Shown here: in pieces, positions 50,901 through 62,081 of the stretch | Position numbering within the stretch: position 1 is the stretch's first letter | How the letters are laid out: each line of letters starts with the position of its first letter | Assembly (NCBI RefSeq): GCF_050003625.1 | Contig: NC_134400.1 | Location: 223,426,085-223,490,084 of the forward strand | Origin: Haematobia irritans | Taxonomy: Eukaryota > Arthropoda > Insecta > Diptera > Muscidae | Direction: 5' to 3' | DNA length: 64,000 nucleotides | The notes under the pieces: generated by a model | What the model was told of the DNA's origin: nothing | Database searches by the model: none | Seen by the model: the letters and a program-made list of their open reading frames with translations, nothing else | Program-made: the position numbers and the translations under genes

Positions 50901-52190
50901 AGTACTACTGACTCATTAGTTTCAATGTCTCCATATGGTCCCATAAGTACCATCTAGTCAGTAGTTCTACTGTCAGTAGTGGATTTTCAATGAGAAGCAT
51001 ATGTTAAATGTCTATAGTAAAATACATTGTGTGGGGTATACTTTGTCAGTAGTACTGGTGACATGGTCAGTAGTGATTCACTACAGTTTCACTATTGACA
51101 TTTCCTACAGGGTAGATTCAAGCATGGTCCTCTTAGACCACAGTAAAGCATTCCACACAGTTGATCACGACATCTTATTAACAAAGCTACGTGTTTATTT
51201 CCATTTTTCTGAAACTGCATGCAAACTCATTTATTCATATTTGTCTGAACGCGCTCAATTGGTTTCTGTTAGGGATAAAATGTCAGGTCTACTAAATGTT
51301 TCTAAAGGGGTTCCACAAGGATCTATTCTCGGCCCTTTACTCTTTATTATTTATATTAATGATTTACCTGATTTTCTCCGCTCATGCTCTGTTCACATGT
51401 ATGCGGACGATGTCCAACTGCATCACAGTTCTACTGATATATCGCAATGTAAAGCTGAAATAAATATCGATCTTCAGCTGGTTTCAAAATGGGCTATGGA
51501 TAACATTCTGCATTTGAATCCTATAAAAACTAAATGCGTCATAATTACAAAACCTGGGAAAATTCACCGTAGGTATGCAAAATGGTCTCAAAATAGGCAG
51601 TTCTCCAATTGAATGTGTTCAATCATTGAAGAATCTTGGACTTGTATTTAAATCTAAACCTACCTGGACGAATCATATAAATTTAGTTGTTGGAAAAATA
51701 CATGGAATGTTGAGAAATCTATGGGCAGTATAAACGTCAACACCTTGCAATATTCGCCTACTACTCGCCAAGACCTACTTGGTTCCAACACCATTATATG
51801 GGTGTGAGATATATGCAAATTGTTTCTCTGCTGATCTTTCTAAACGTAATGTTGCATACAACAATATAGCACGCTATGTATACAATAAAAAACGAAGAGA
51901 CAGAATCTCGCAATTTTCGTTTCTCATCTTCCATAGTCTACTTCAACGAAGATGTTTACTACAACTTCATAAAATCATATACACTCGTGAGCCCCAGTAT
52001 CTATACAAACATATTAAATTTGCAAGGTCAAATAGAGGAAGAATACTTATTCAACCCAGAATAAACTAACAAACATCCGAGAAACAATTCCTTATATTCA
52101 GTACGCGTCTCTGGAACTCCCTCCTTCGAAACATACAATGATTAAGTAATGCTAATCAATTTAAAAAGAAGCTATTCCAAACACCCATAA
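47940..52190 (+). pseudogene. Non-LTR retrotransposon (jockey/CR1-like), decayed
   Basis: The order is that of a LINE. An ORF1 end lies at about 48105-48345 (FYVHENLTAQNYEIFRRAKK). The AP endonuclease is at 48568-49150 (VISAQSLNNK-like start, CVSETWF, GGGVVIYI, AGDFN, LTDLIF). The reverse transcriptase spans about 49930-51612 ([42 protein letters not shown]). The 3' region contains LWNSL and FKKKLF-like strings. Stops at several places, for example at 48955-48957, and frame shifts make it inactive, although YADD is intact. A 947-bp element (50166-51112) splits the RT. The clade assignment is tentative. Confidence 0.85.
50166..51112. mobile_element. TA-flanked element with CCCTGTAGGAA ends inside the LINE
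   Basis: The ends CCCTGTAGGAA and TTCCTACAGGG are perfect inverted repeats. TA lies on both sides (50164-50165 and 51113-51114), and removing the element plus one TA rejoins the LINE frame just before [13 protein letters not shown]. Subterminal words such as TCAGTAGT and GTGAC recur near both ends. An A run lies at about 50844-50869. No transposase is visible. Confidence 0.85.
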
Positions 52191-52271
52191 GCGTAGGAAG
52201 GCCTCTGGGGAGGGGGCTTAGACCCCCCCAGAATTTGAAAACCTATTTACGATTTTACATTTTTATAAAAA

Positions 52272-52830
52272 TTAAACAAGTATAAAGGATGATACGGTCA
52301 ACATTTGGTCAATATAAACTTGACGTATTTCTTTCAATTTTGCATTTTGAAGGTGTGTGTGTGTGTAGAATGTTGTTGCTATTTTGATTTTGGAATTCAC
52401 TCTTCAGTTGTCAAAATGCCGTCCAAGCAAGAAGAGCAGCGTATCAAAATTTTGCTCGCGCATCGCGAAAATCCGAGCTACTCGCACGCAAAGCTGGCAA
52501 AATCGCTAAAAGTTGCCAAATAAACCGTTACAAATGTAATTAAAGTGTTTGGGGAACGTTTGTCGACAGCCAGGAAGTCTGGATCGGGGGGAGATCGAAA
52601 ACCGGAACCGGAAATAAATCGATAACAATACAAAATGACAACTAAACTTAACGATACTGTCAAGCAATGTCGAAGAACAGCTTCCGTAAAAAATCATAAA
52701 ATCATCCTCTCTGTTTGAAATCAACATCCATACTGGCAAGAAGTACAATGAAAAGAAATAAATCCAATTTTGATGGGTTTAAAATCAATTTAGATGGGTT
52801 TAAAATCAAACCTTTTGTTTTTTCTTTCGT
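52272..52830 (+). pseudogene. Tc1/mariner-family transposase, N-terminal fragment
   Basis: A frame starting at 52416 encodes MPSKQEEQRIKILLAHRE, then a helix-turn-helix region (YSHAKLAKSLKVAK), a stop where TVTNVIKVFGERL should follow, and ARKSGSGGDRKPE. This is the N-terminus of a Tc1/mariner-type transposase. The catalytic region is absent. A GT microsatellite is at about 52352-52365. Confidence 0.7.
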
Positions 52831-54366
52831 TCCACTGTACTAATATTGGATCGTTTCCTACCATCTGGAGTGCAAAGTCAACTATTACTCCGAATAGATT
52901 TGACTTTATTTCGGCTCACGAGATTCCACTTCTAACAGGTTGATCTTCACTCCCGCACACATACAGAATTTTTGTTGAATTTTTTTTTCACTCAAAAAAA
53001 TCCTTTTTTGTACTTTCTTAAAAATTGTATTTTCCATCCCTGATACCAATTACTGAGTCGACTTAGTCCGTTGGCATATTGTCATGTTGTTGACCCTTAC
53101 ATGATCAACCAGAATTTATCAATGAATTCAAAGAGCAGATCGTACTAATTAGCGCTATATACAATTTGGGTATTGTCTGCTTAAATTGGTTTTACTACAT
53201 AAAGAACATATTTCCAAATAAAAAAAATGTACATGTATATATTTCTGTAGCCCCACCCGTTATCCATGACTATACCAGACCTTACCGTAAATTACATGTC
53301 CACCTGCACAATGAACCAATGAAGATTTTAATTAAAATGTATTATCCTCCTTGCACGACTGCCTACTGAAACACTCAGAGCGCACACAAATGGATAATTT
53401 GCCTAGTACGAATACACATGCAAAATCATATTAATGTAATGTTAATAAAATCCTAATAAATAAATGCATGCAGGTCCTAGAATATGTATTGTGCATTGGC
53501 TACTGCATTATTACCACTCAACACTCCGGGGGAGGTGAGTGTGGACTGGTTTTCTTGCAAATGAAAACACATTCGATTTGCATGACCTGAATCCTTTGTT
53601 TTCACTCATAAGTACACCTCGTTAGCACTGAATGACAAATCATGTGTGTTGGTATGTGTGAGAGTGAATGGATGTGCATCGCTCTCTACTGTCACACAAC
53701 AACTCAGTGCCTTCTGTTTTACTGACTGGCTATTGTTTGCTCTGTACACAGGACAAATGTTAAATAAATGTATGCATTTGTGTGTGTGTTCTTCATTCAT
53801 TGAATCATTCTCATATTTATGCATATAAAAATGTGGGTGTGCTTGTGCTACCCTTCAATCAAAGTAACAAATTAGTAAAAATCAATCAGTCATTGGGGAA
53901 ACGCGATGTAAATAAAGTCCTCTTTCCCTCTATCCTTTTTAATATGTGATGCAATGTTGATGTGGATCACAAATGAACAATTGTTGCAGATGAAAACAAA
54001 AAGGAAATTTAAATATGGGAGAAAGACAAAACTGGGTAAATAAAACAATTCTCTAAAGGAGTCCTTTAGCATAGGTGACCTCGATACCGTCGACATTGTT
54101 CGTAATGAAAACCAATGAGACTGAATTCATCTGTATTCGCAAACGAATATTTTGTTGACGTACTCTTCTGAAGAGTTCTTCAGAATGTATTACTACATGG
54201 TTTATAATTCTATGGAAATAAATAAAGTATTAGTTTCATCTTATCGGTTTGCCGAATCGTGTTCTAGCTTTTCAACAAACAATGAATAAGACAGGGGAGT
54301 TCAATATATTTTCAAAATCATTACAGAAAGTATTGGCAACAATAATGTCCGTTAATTTTTCAGTTG
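52831..54366. other. Intergenic or intronic, no gene recognised
   Basis: No supported coding sequence. Short frames (53166-53369, 53606-53828, 54249-54530) contain no known domain and no convincing splice sites. Confidence 0.4.
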
Positions 54367-54616
54367 CACCCAGAGAAGGAATATGGTCACCTCAAACATG
54401 TTTTAAGAGAAAAATGTTATTTTTGGGTGGTGACCATGTAACATGGTTTTCGCAACCATGTTATTTTCTCGGAAATCATGTATCTGATTTCGGCAAGCAG
54501 TTTATATTTGACGATAAAATAACATTTTAGTGACAAACATGTTACATGGTCACCATACAAAAATAACATTTTGCTCTTGAAACATGTTTGAGGTGATCAT
54601 GTTCCTTCTCTGCGTG
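54367..54616. mobile_element. 250-bp near-palindromic MITE
   Basis: About 80 bp at each end are inverted copies. The left begins CACCCAGAGAAGGAATATGG and the right ends TCATGTTCCTTCTCTGCGTG; inner words ACATGTTT, AATAACATTTT and ACCATGTAACATG recur in both arms. The whole unit could fold into one long hairpin. No coding capacity. Confidence 0.85.
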
Positions 54617-55161
54617 TGGGGACTTGATGGAAAATTTTAAGATTTTTGGGGATTTTTCGAAATCTAATATCATGACATAGGGAAATCTGATGAAGATCTA
54701 CTATAGAGTAATGATTTACGAGTTAGTTTCGCGAGCATGACACAAAATCAAAATTTGTTTCCACTTTTCAAACAAGGACTTAAAGATCGTTGGTTCTCTT
54801 TATGCAAGAAGTCCACTGCTTATATTTTTAATTTATAACCATTTATATCTTTCAACGAATATTTTGGAATTTTTACTGGGAAATTTCGGTTCAAACTGGC
54901 GATTTTTGTAGACGTGAAGAATATCGTGAGGAGGTGACATAAGCTAGAGAATTATTAAAGGCGCTGATTACAGGCATTTTCAGTTATTTTATAAAACTGC
55001 TTCATTTGTGTATAAAATTTTCTCCTTTTACAGTTAATTTAAAAACGTACGCAAAAATGATTAAAGTTCAGGAAAATTTCTCAAAACGTAATATAATACC
55101 ATGGACTAAAATAGAATTAAATTGGCCTTAGTGTCATATAGGGTTCACTTTTTTCAGTGTT
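54617..55161. other. Non-coding, no gene recognised
   Basis: AT-rich sequence between the palindromic MITE and mariner copy 3; nothing recognised. Confidence 0.4.
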
Positions 55162-56441
55162 ACAGGTTGGCTGATAAGTCCCCGGTCTAACAAAGAAAAC
55201 ACATTTTTTTGTCAAAATTCGTTTTTATTATGCAACATAGGTCCCTTCAAGACCGATACAACGACCTTCCAATTTTTTGATACCATTTTGGTAGTACTCC
55301 TTCGGTTTTGCCTCAAAATAGGCCTCAGTTTCGGCGATCACCTCTTCATCGCAGCCAAATTTTTTCCCTGCGAGCATCCTTTTGAGGTCTTAGAAGAAGA
55401 AAAAGTCGCTGGGGGCCAGATCTGGAGAATACGGTGGGTGGGGAAGCAATTCGAAGCCCAATTCATGAATTTTTGCCATCGTTCGCAATGACTTGTGGCA
55501 CGGTGCGTTGTCTTGGTGGAACAACACTTTGTTCTTCTTCATATGGGGCCGTTTTGCCGCGATTTCGACCTTCAAACGCTCCAATAACGCCATATAATAG
55601 TCACTGTTGATGGTTTTTCCCTTCTCAAGATAATCGATAAAAATTAATCCATGCGCATCCCAAAAAATAGAGGCCATTACTTTGCCAGCGGCCTTTTGAG
55701 TCTTTCCACGCTTCGGAGACGGTTCACCGGTCGCTGTCCACTCTGCCGACTGTCGACTGGACTCAGGAGTGTAGTAATGGAGCCATGTTTCATCAATTGT
55801 CACATATCGACGGAAAAACTCGGGTGTATTACGAGTTAAAAGCTGCAAACACCGCTCAGAATCATCAACACGTTGTTGCTTTTGGTCAAATGTGAGCTCG
55901 CGCGTCACCCATTTTGCACAGAGCTTCCGCATATCCAAATATTGATGAATGATTTGACCAACACGTTCCTATGATATCTTTAAGGCCTCTGCTATCTCGA
56001 TCAACTTCATTTTACGGTCATTCAAAATCATTTTGTGGATTTTTTTGATGTTTTCGTCGGTAACCACCTCTTTCGGGCGTCCACTACGTTCACCGTCCTC
56101 CGTGCTCATTTCACCTCGCTTGAATTTTGCATACCAATCAATTATTGTTGATTTTCCTGGGGCAGAGTCCGGAAACTCATCAAGCCAAGTTTTTGCTTCC
56201 ACCGTATTTTTTCCCTTCAGAAAACAGTATTTTATCAAAACACGAAATTCCTTTTTTCCATTTTTTTTCACAATAACAAAAGTTGCTTCACAAAAGACGC
56301 TCTATCTCACAAACTACTTGACTTACAGACGTAAAATTTTGACACGAATCATTTGAAGGTTTGTACTATATAAAAATAATATGCATTTAATACTAGCGAC
56401 GTCATCTATGTGTCAGACCGGCGACTTATCAGCCAACCTGT
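55162..56441 (-). mobile_element. Mariner transposon, nearly complete, copy 3
   Basis: 1,280 bp from ACAGGTTGGCTGATAAGTCC to CTTATCAGCCAACCTGT, with matching terminal inverted repeats of about 30 bp. It serves as the reference for the two broken copies at 1-690 and 31.2-35.8 kb. It contains one transposase frame on the minus strand. Confidence 0.9.
55228..56271 (-). pseudogene. Mariner transposase (D,D,D type) with two premature stops
   Basis: The frame from ATG at 56269-56271 to TAA at 55228-55230 is 347 codons, the usual mariner length. The N-terminal part has MKKNGKKEFRVLIKYCFLKG and the helix-turn-helix DNA-binding region, then SGRPKEVVTDENI. The catalytic triad is visible in TIDETWLHYY, HQDNAPCHKS and YSPDLAPSDFF. 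Two stop codons interrupt it: TAG after ALKIS (near 55966) and TAA after SDFFFF (near 55389). Apart from these it looks intact, so inactivation is fairly recent. Confidence 0.88.
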
Positions 56442-59400
56442 TATAATATACCACATCTCTGTTAATCCTTTAACGATGAAGAATTAACCGCTCGATAAAA
56501 ATAAGTTTTTCTTGCGAATTTATATTCTAAGTTACATTTACTAAATAAAGTGTCGTCAAAATGTTAACAAAATATTTCCTTCTACAAGAAATTTCATGGG
56601 GCATTCGTCTTCAAAGGTAGATATATAGTCAGATTTTTTTTTAAATACTTCTACTACTTACTGAATACTGTAATTCACACATACAAAACCCATCAAGAGC
56701 TTTGTTAGGATTTTTAAAAACAACCAACACAAAAAAAAATACGTAACTTAGCAAGTATTCATGACCAGGCGTGCATGGTTTTAATCACTTTGTGTAAGCT
56801 TGCTCTCAATCCAAAATGTATTTTTAAAAACGTTTTTATTTTTCCTATAAGCCAAGAAGAGTTTAGAAGTTTTTTGGATTAATAATAGTAATGAGTATCC
56901 ATACAATCCCCACATTATATTGTTTGATCATTTTTCTTACCCTAGACGTTGAATGGGACTCATATGTCCCATTAGTGTCGGTATCTTTTTAGAAAAACTA
57001 TGTAGCCGAATTAGTCCATATAAATCGATAGAGGATACAAAAAAATACAGCCTCCTCAACCAATACTTGAAATAAAAAAAAAAAGTAAAAAATCCACATT
57101 TTTCATGTTTATAACTTTCCCACACACAAAATACCCACAAATACCCTAATTTAAATTTACAACTTCATAGCTACATGTGTTCTGCGTCGATAGAATCTAT
57201 TTCTTTGAAAATTGGTTGATAAATGAAGATTCTACAACGGAAATACGAAATGGGACATATATGTCTCATTCGTCGTCAAAGGGTTAAGTTACATGACATC
57301 CTAGTATCGGGAATCATTGTTTGAAATTCATTTTTCAAGAACTGGGTAATTTTATAACCAATTGTGTTTCTACTTTTCTTAAGATAAAATTATTTCTTAG
57401 ATTTTTTCAGTCATCCAATGTCAATTTTTCATTGATTTTATTGAGATTTGTCTATGCATATGGCTAAGGTGTATAGCTGGTCATCGAAGGATTTTTCTAT
57501 CCTCTACACCATATCTTATACACGGCCGGTCTTCGTTTCACATAACAGTGAAGTTGGCTTATAGAGCACTTCATCATCTCTTATTAACTTGGATTGAATT
57601 CCATTCAGTTTAAATTATTACTCCAGCAACAACAGGTACATCTGTTCATCAAGCTAATTGGATATTCAAATGTATGTGTAAATTTGACGGCAATAGATTT
57701 ACACATATTTTATCCAACTTAAAGGTGAACACCATGAATATATAAAGAGTGTTACATGATGATTTCAGTTTTGCTCCTATACCGCAGTTGCTGCCGTTTT
57801 TCCAAGGGCAGATGCTATTAAACTATACCCGTCTAAACCATTTTTAAACGCTTATTATGTGAATCGTATGACACCATTGTATAGGCATTTCCTTTGCCGC
57901 ATTTTACGCACACACAAGAATATCTTTGCTCTCTCTCTCTCTCTGTTCCAGTCTCTGTATCCGTCAAGGATGTCAGCTTAGTTAAGCTGCCTATCCAAAT
58001 AGGAATTTTCCCAGTAGGAGAAAGCTATGTTGAGGATCTAAAACACTGTACACAACAATATTGAATGATTGAAATTAAACGCGTTTCCCGGTATTTCGGA
58101 AGCTTATATTCTTTGACATTTGACATCTACGCTATTACTAAAAATGCTTCAACAACACGATGAAATGATTAAGATTCACTATAAAAATTGTAAAAATCTT
58201 ACAGTTACAATTCGCGAATATTCATATTGACTGACGAGGACCATTTCGAGATGGGAGACTATGTCAACAAACAAAATACTCACATCTGGAGCTTCGAAAA
58301 CCCAGGCTCCAAAGGCATTACTTGTACACTTGGAGAAATCGAGGTTCATAATATTAACGAAATTCGTCATTAAACTTGAGCCAATAAAATAATTTAATCC
58401 ATATGTAAGCACCTTATTGTATGAGTTGTGATGGAATTGTTATGAATTTATGTATCTTCGCTCAAATGTCCTTAATACTAAGCATTACATAAGAAGGCCA
58501 CACTAACTTCCCTACTGGGTATATAAATGAACAAGGTACAGAGGAAAGTTCTAAATAAACGATGAACAGGTGGTAGTAGTGGTGTTGGTAGATTGTTTGG
58601 TCCAAACAAATCCTAAATCCTTCGAACAAATGTACAAAAGTACCGTTTATTTATGTTTTGTAAATGTATGAGGCACCCTCTTCAATGAATACACGTTGTC
58701 TCTACAAACGCATGTACACACCGACAGACAGACATTAGCATATGTTTGAGAGAAATATTCAATGAATTACAAAAGCATATAAGCACGTACATCCATGTAT
58801 GTATGTACGTAAGTACACCCATTAGGTGTTTGAGTATGTCTGCTCTCTATATGTCCAAATAAGATATGAGTTACGACAATTCATACGAACATAAAAGTTG
58901 GTGGTGGGTGCAGTAACATAGTGGGTTGATAAATTTGACTTGTCATGAAACTCTCCGGTTTAATTTGATTTGAGACAGCAATGGGTTTTCTTTGTTTCTC
59001 AGCTAGAGAAACTAAATTCAGTACATTTTCCACTTAAATTGCAAAAATTATATTAAGAATAATTGTGCCAGCAGCGTAAGGATTAAGTGAATTAACTATC
59101 CATAACTTAATTTAGAGCATAACTTTATATAGGAATTTGTCTTTGTGGTTGTTGTTCTTATAGGAAAGTAATCTAAAGTATTGTGCATAAGGACATACAG
59201 CTAAACTATTCAACAAGTAAATGGCTCCGCACTATGGTTTTTCAAGGTGCCAGTATATGTGGCCAGTTAAATTTGTGTTTATTTAATTTAATTTATGTAT
59301 AATTCATTAAAAGTTTCATGTAGCTACAGTGTTATCAGAAACCATACTTTTACGCTTGAGCTCTATCACGAATAACATTCTTCTTTGATAATAAAATCAG

Positions 59401-59570
59401 AGGCAAATGGAATATGGTCTAAGTGGCCAAGGATCCGAAGCGGGTGATTTTTTTTTCGCTTCTAGCCAAAAATGTTCATTTCGCTCTATTTATTTGTAGA
59501 ATTACTAAGTCAGTGTTAGAGTTGGAGGGGCCCAACACGTTATGTCCTAAGTTAAACCTACTGAATTCGG
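56442..59570. other. Intergenic or intronic stretch, mostly unassigned
   Basis: AT-rich DNA with a CT run at about 57929-57944 and a possible short exon at 58284-58349 (listed separately). No domain-bearing frame was found. Upstream exons of the Gln-rich minus-strand gene could lie here but cannot be recognised. Confidence 0.4.
58284..58349 (-). CDS. Possible first coding exon (22 codons or more), gene unknown
   Basis: On the minus strand an open frame reads MNLDFSKCTSNAFGAWVF and ends, after 22 codons, at a strong donor GTGAGTATT, phase 0. An in-frame ATG seven codons earlier (58368-58370) is also possible. The composition is not transposon-like. It may be a 5' exon of the Gln-rich gene to its left, or chance. 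Confidence 0.3.
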
Positions 59571-59574
59571 ACGA

Positions 59575-59720
59575 AAAATAATGTTTTCCATATGTTTAAG
59601 TGTAAAAATTATATGTTTGGAACTCAAATTTTTAACACATTATTTTTAAGTGCACACACATAATGTTCATATACAAATTTAGACATTTCGTACAAACATA
59701 TATATGTTTAGCAATGTCAG
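59575..59720. repeat. Fragment related to the ATATGTTTGG element
   Basis: Words such as CCATATGTTTAAG, TTATATGTTTGGAACTCAA and ACAAACATATATATGTTTA recall the arms of the CACG elements at 3.2 and 33.5 kb, but without their ends. Confidence 0.5.
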
Positions 59721-60356
59721 ATAGAGCGAGAGAGAATAGAGAATAATGATGAGGATGTCGGCGGAGACATAGAACTTATAAAACATAGATGAGCCATGGG
59801 TGTCAAACTATGTTTGACAGTTTCGAAGATTAAGAATAAACGAGAAAAATAAGAGCACGCTTACAATCTCTTTCGTTTTCCTTTTTGTAGTTTGCCAATT
59901 TTTACACAAAATTAGAACGTTTATGATGCAAAAGAGCATTTATAAATAAATTAATATATTAAAAGTTCATATTTGAAAAAAAATTGTGACCAAAACCGCG
60001 AAAATACGAAATTTAATTTTGAGTAGAATTGCTCTTTACGAACAACACAAAAGCAAATGCGCGAAAATTAATGTTTGGGACTGACTCTTTACGAAAAAAT
60101 CAAAACGAAATGTCAGAAAATTAATTTTTGGAACTGACACATTTTTTTTTTAAAGAGAATAGTGGATCATCTATTTATTATAAGGTCTATGGGCGGAGAT
60201 ACATAACGAAAGAAATCAACATAAACCAGTGAAAGAATCAAATGAGAGCAAATGGTGAACATCTTTGTTGCGAATAAATATGGTTTGCATTCGTTTTGGT
60301 ATGCGGGTGGTGTATGAAAGAGGCATCCCAAAACTTTGAAATGTTTAGGTATAAAC
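59721..60356. other. Non-coding, no gene recognised
   Basis: A-rich DNA; a diverged internal repetition of the words ACGAAAA, GAAAATTAAT and TTTGG.ACTGAC at about 60040-60140. No frame of interest. Confidence 0.35.
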
Positions 60357-60860
60357 TAGAGGTATGCGCGTGAGTAAAATTTCACTCACGCAGATTCACG
60401 AAGCAAAATGTTTATTAACGCACACTCACGCACGATACGTGTTGTAGACACTCACCCTCACACACATTCACGAAATGAAGATCAGTACTCACGCACGAAC
60501 TACTTTTAAAGACTCACGCTCGCTCACGATTCACGACAATTCACGTGATTCACGACAAATTCACGAGACTCACGACATTTTCCAACCGGGAATGAGCAAA
60601 GGTAACAAAAATTCATGAATAGGATATCTTTAAAAAATTTATTCATGAAATTAAAATTTAAATAATAATTAAAAAAAATAGTTCGACAGCTATATTAATT
60701 TCAGTTAACATACGAGTAAGAATTAAATCTTAAATTTTTCCGTGAGGGTGATTTTGCAGAAATTTTATTCACGCACATTCATGAAACCATTTTATTTCTC
60801 ACGCACGACATAGTTGCTTCAGATTTTGTTCAAGACACACGTGTCACGACAATTTCGTGT
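60357..60860. repeat. TCACG-rich interspersed repeat
   Basis: Starts TAGAGGTATGCGCGTGAG and contains some twenty TCACG or CACGCAC words up to about 60590, then a second block (60735-60860) matching 7083-7190. Ends are unclear. Non-coding. Confidence 0.6.
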
Positions 60861-61440
60861 CACATTATTGAATTTACACATTCAGTTGTGTATTCTTGTG
60901 GCATGAAAACAAATCGTGCAAAAATAATAAAATAGCGGAGAGCATTAAATATTTATTTAAAAAATAAAGAAAGGACATTACCATTTGGGCTTAAAAAAGA
61001 TATGCTTAGGATGAAACATAATACGTTTCCACAGTACAAACAACTTTTTTCTTGAACAAATTCTGAAAATATATATGCATGAGACCGAGTATTTTTGGAA
61101 GTATATGTTACAGAGGTGATATTTTTTGTGGGTGTAATTGTGTGAGTTAGGTTAGAGGTGAATGTAGACAAATTTGAAAATTGGGATATACATATTGGAG
61201 TTATACTTCAATTTGATTTAAGGAACATGTTATAGTGCAGATTTCCGGGTTATTGTTGGGGATTACCTTTTGCCAAATTTGAAAAAGATATCTTTAAATC
61301 GGGCTACATCAAAATCTGATCGCATATGATATTTTCATTGAAACCACAAAAAATAATCTTGAAAATATACACCCAAAGAAAAAATATTTTTTTCCCAACG
61401 ATTGTTTAGGCAAACGAAATTCCCGAATTAATGACTAATA
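60861..61440. other. Non-coding, no gene recognised
   Basis: AT-rich with one short minus-strand frame (60953-61171) lacking any domain. Confidence 0.35.
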
Positions 61441-61703
61441 GGTTAGATTAGGTCAGGTTAGGTGGCAGCCTGATGTATCAGGTTCACTAAGACTATTCAG
61501 TCCATTGTGATACCACATTGGTGAACTTCTCTCCTTTTTATAGCCGAGTCCGAACGGCGTTCCACATTGCAGTGAAACCACTTAGAGAAGCTTTGAAACC
61601 CTCAGAAATGTCACCAGCATTACTAAGGTGGGATAATCCACCGCTGAAAAACTTGTTGGTGTTAGGTCGAAGCAGGACATGCTAACCATTGCACCACGGT
61701 GGC
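61441..61703 (-). mobile_element. tRNA-derived SINE, full-length copy, reverse orientation
   Basis: The reverse complement begins GCCACCGTGGTGCAATGGTT, identical to the head of the copy at 39378, and ends in the CTGCCACCTAACCTGACC tail. The body words GTGGTTTCACTGCAATGTG and GTCCGAAC..GGCTATAAA are present. Confidence 0.8.
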
Positions 61704-62081
61704 ACGGTGACTAATAACTAAATTACTAAATGGTACGAAAAAACTTCCGTATATCTATCCTATATATTTAATTAAGATCGGTTCAAAATTGCGACGAACG
61801 GACACCACCGTACGGGAAATGGATCAACCACAGAACCGGTACAGGACTAGTCCCTGGTGTTTATGGACCAGTCCCAGTTCTGGTCAAAACGTATAGATAC
61901 GTTTGTCATTGACGGGGTAAATTTACATTTTAGGACGCGTCTTGAACTCATCCGAAAGGACACGCCCTGGAACAATTTAGCAGCAGCACCCCATAGACAG
62001 GTCCTCAGGAACAAGTATCGGACAAACTCTTAGAAATCTGTTTCAATTTGGACATCCCAATCGAACCCGAAATGAAGAAAA
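61704..62081. other. Non-coding, no gene recognised
   Basis: Higher GC than its surroundings, possibly a fragment of an LTR or other retroelement, but no frame could be assigned. Confidence 0.3.
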
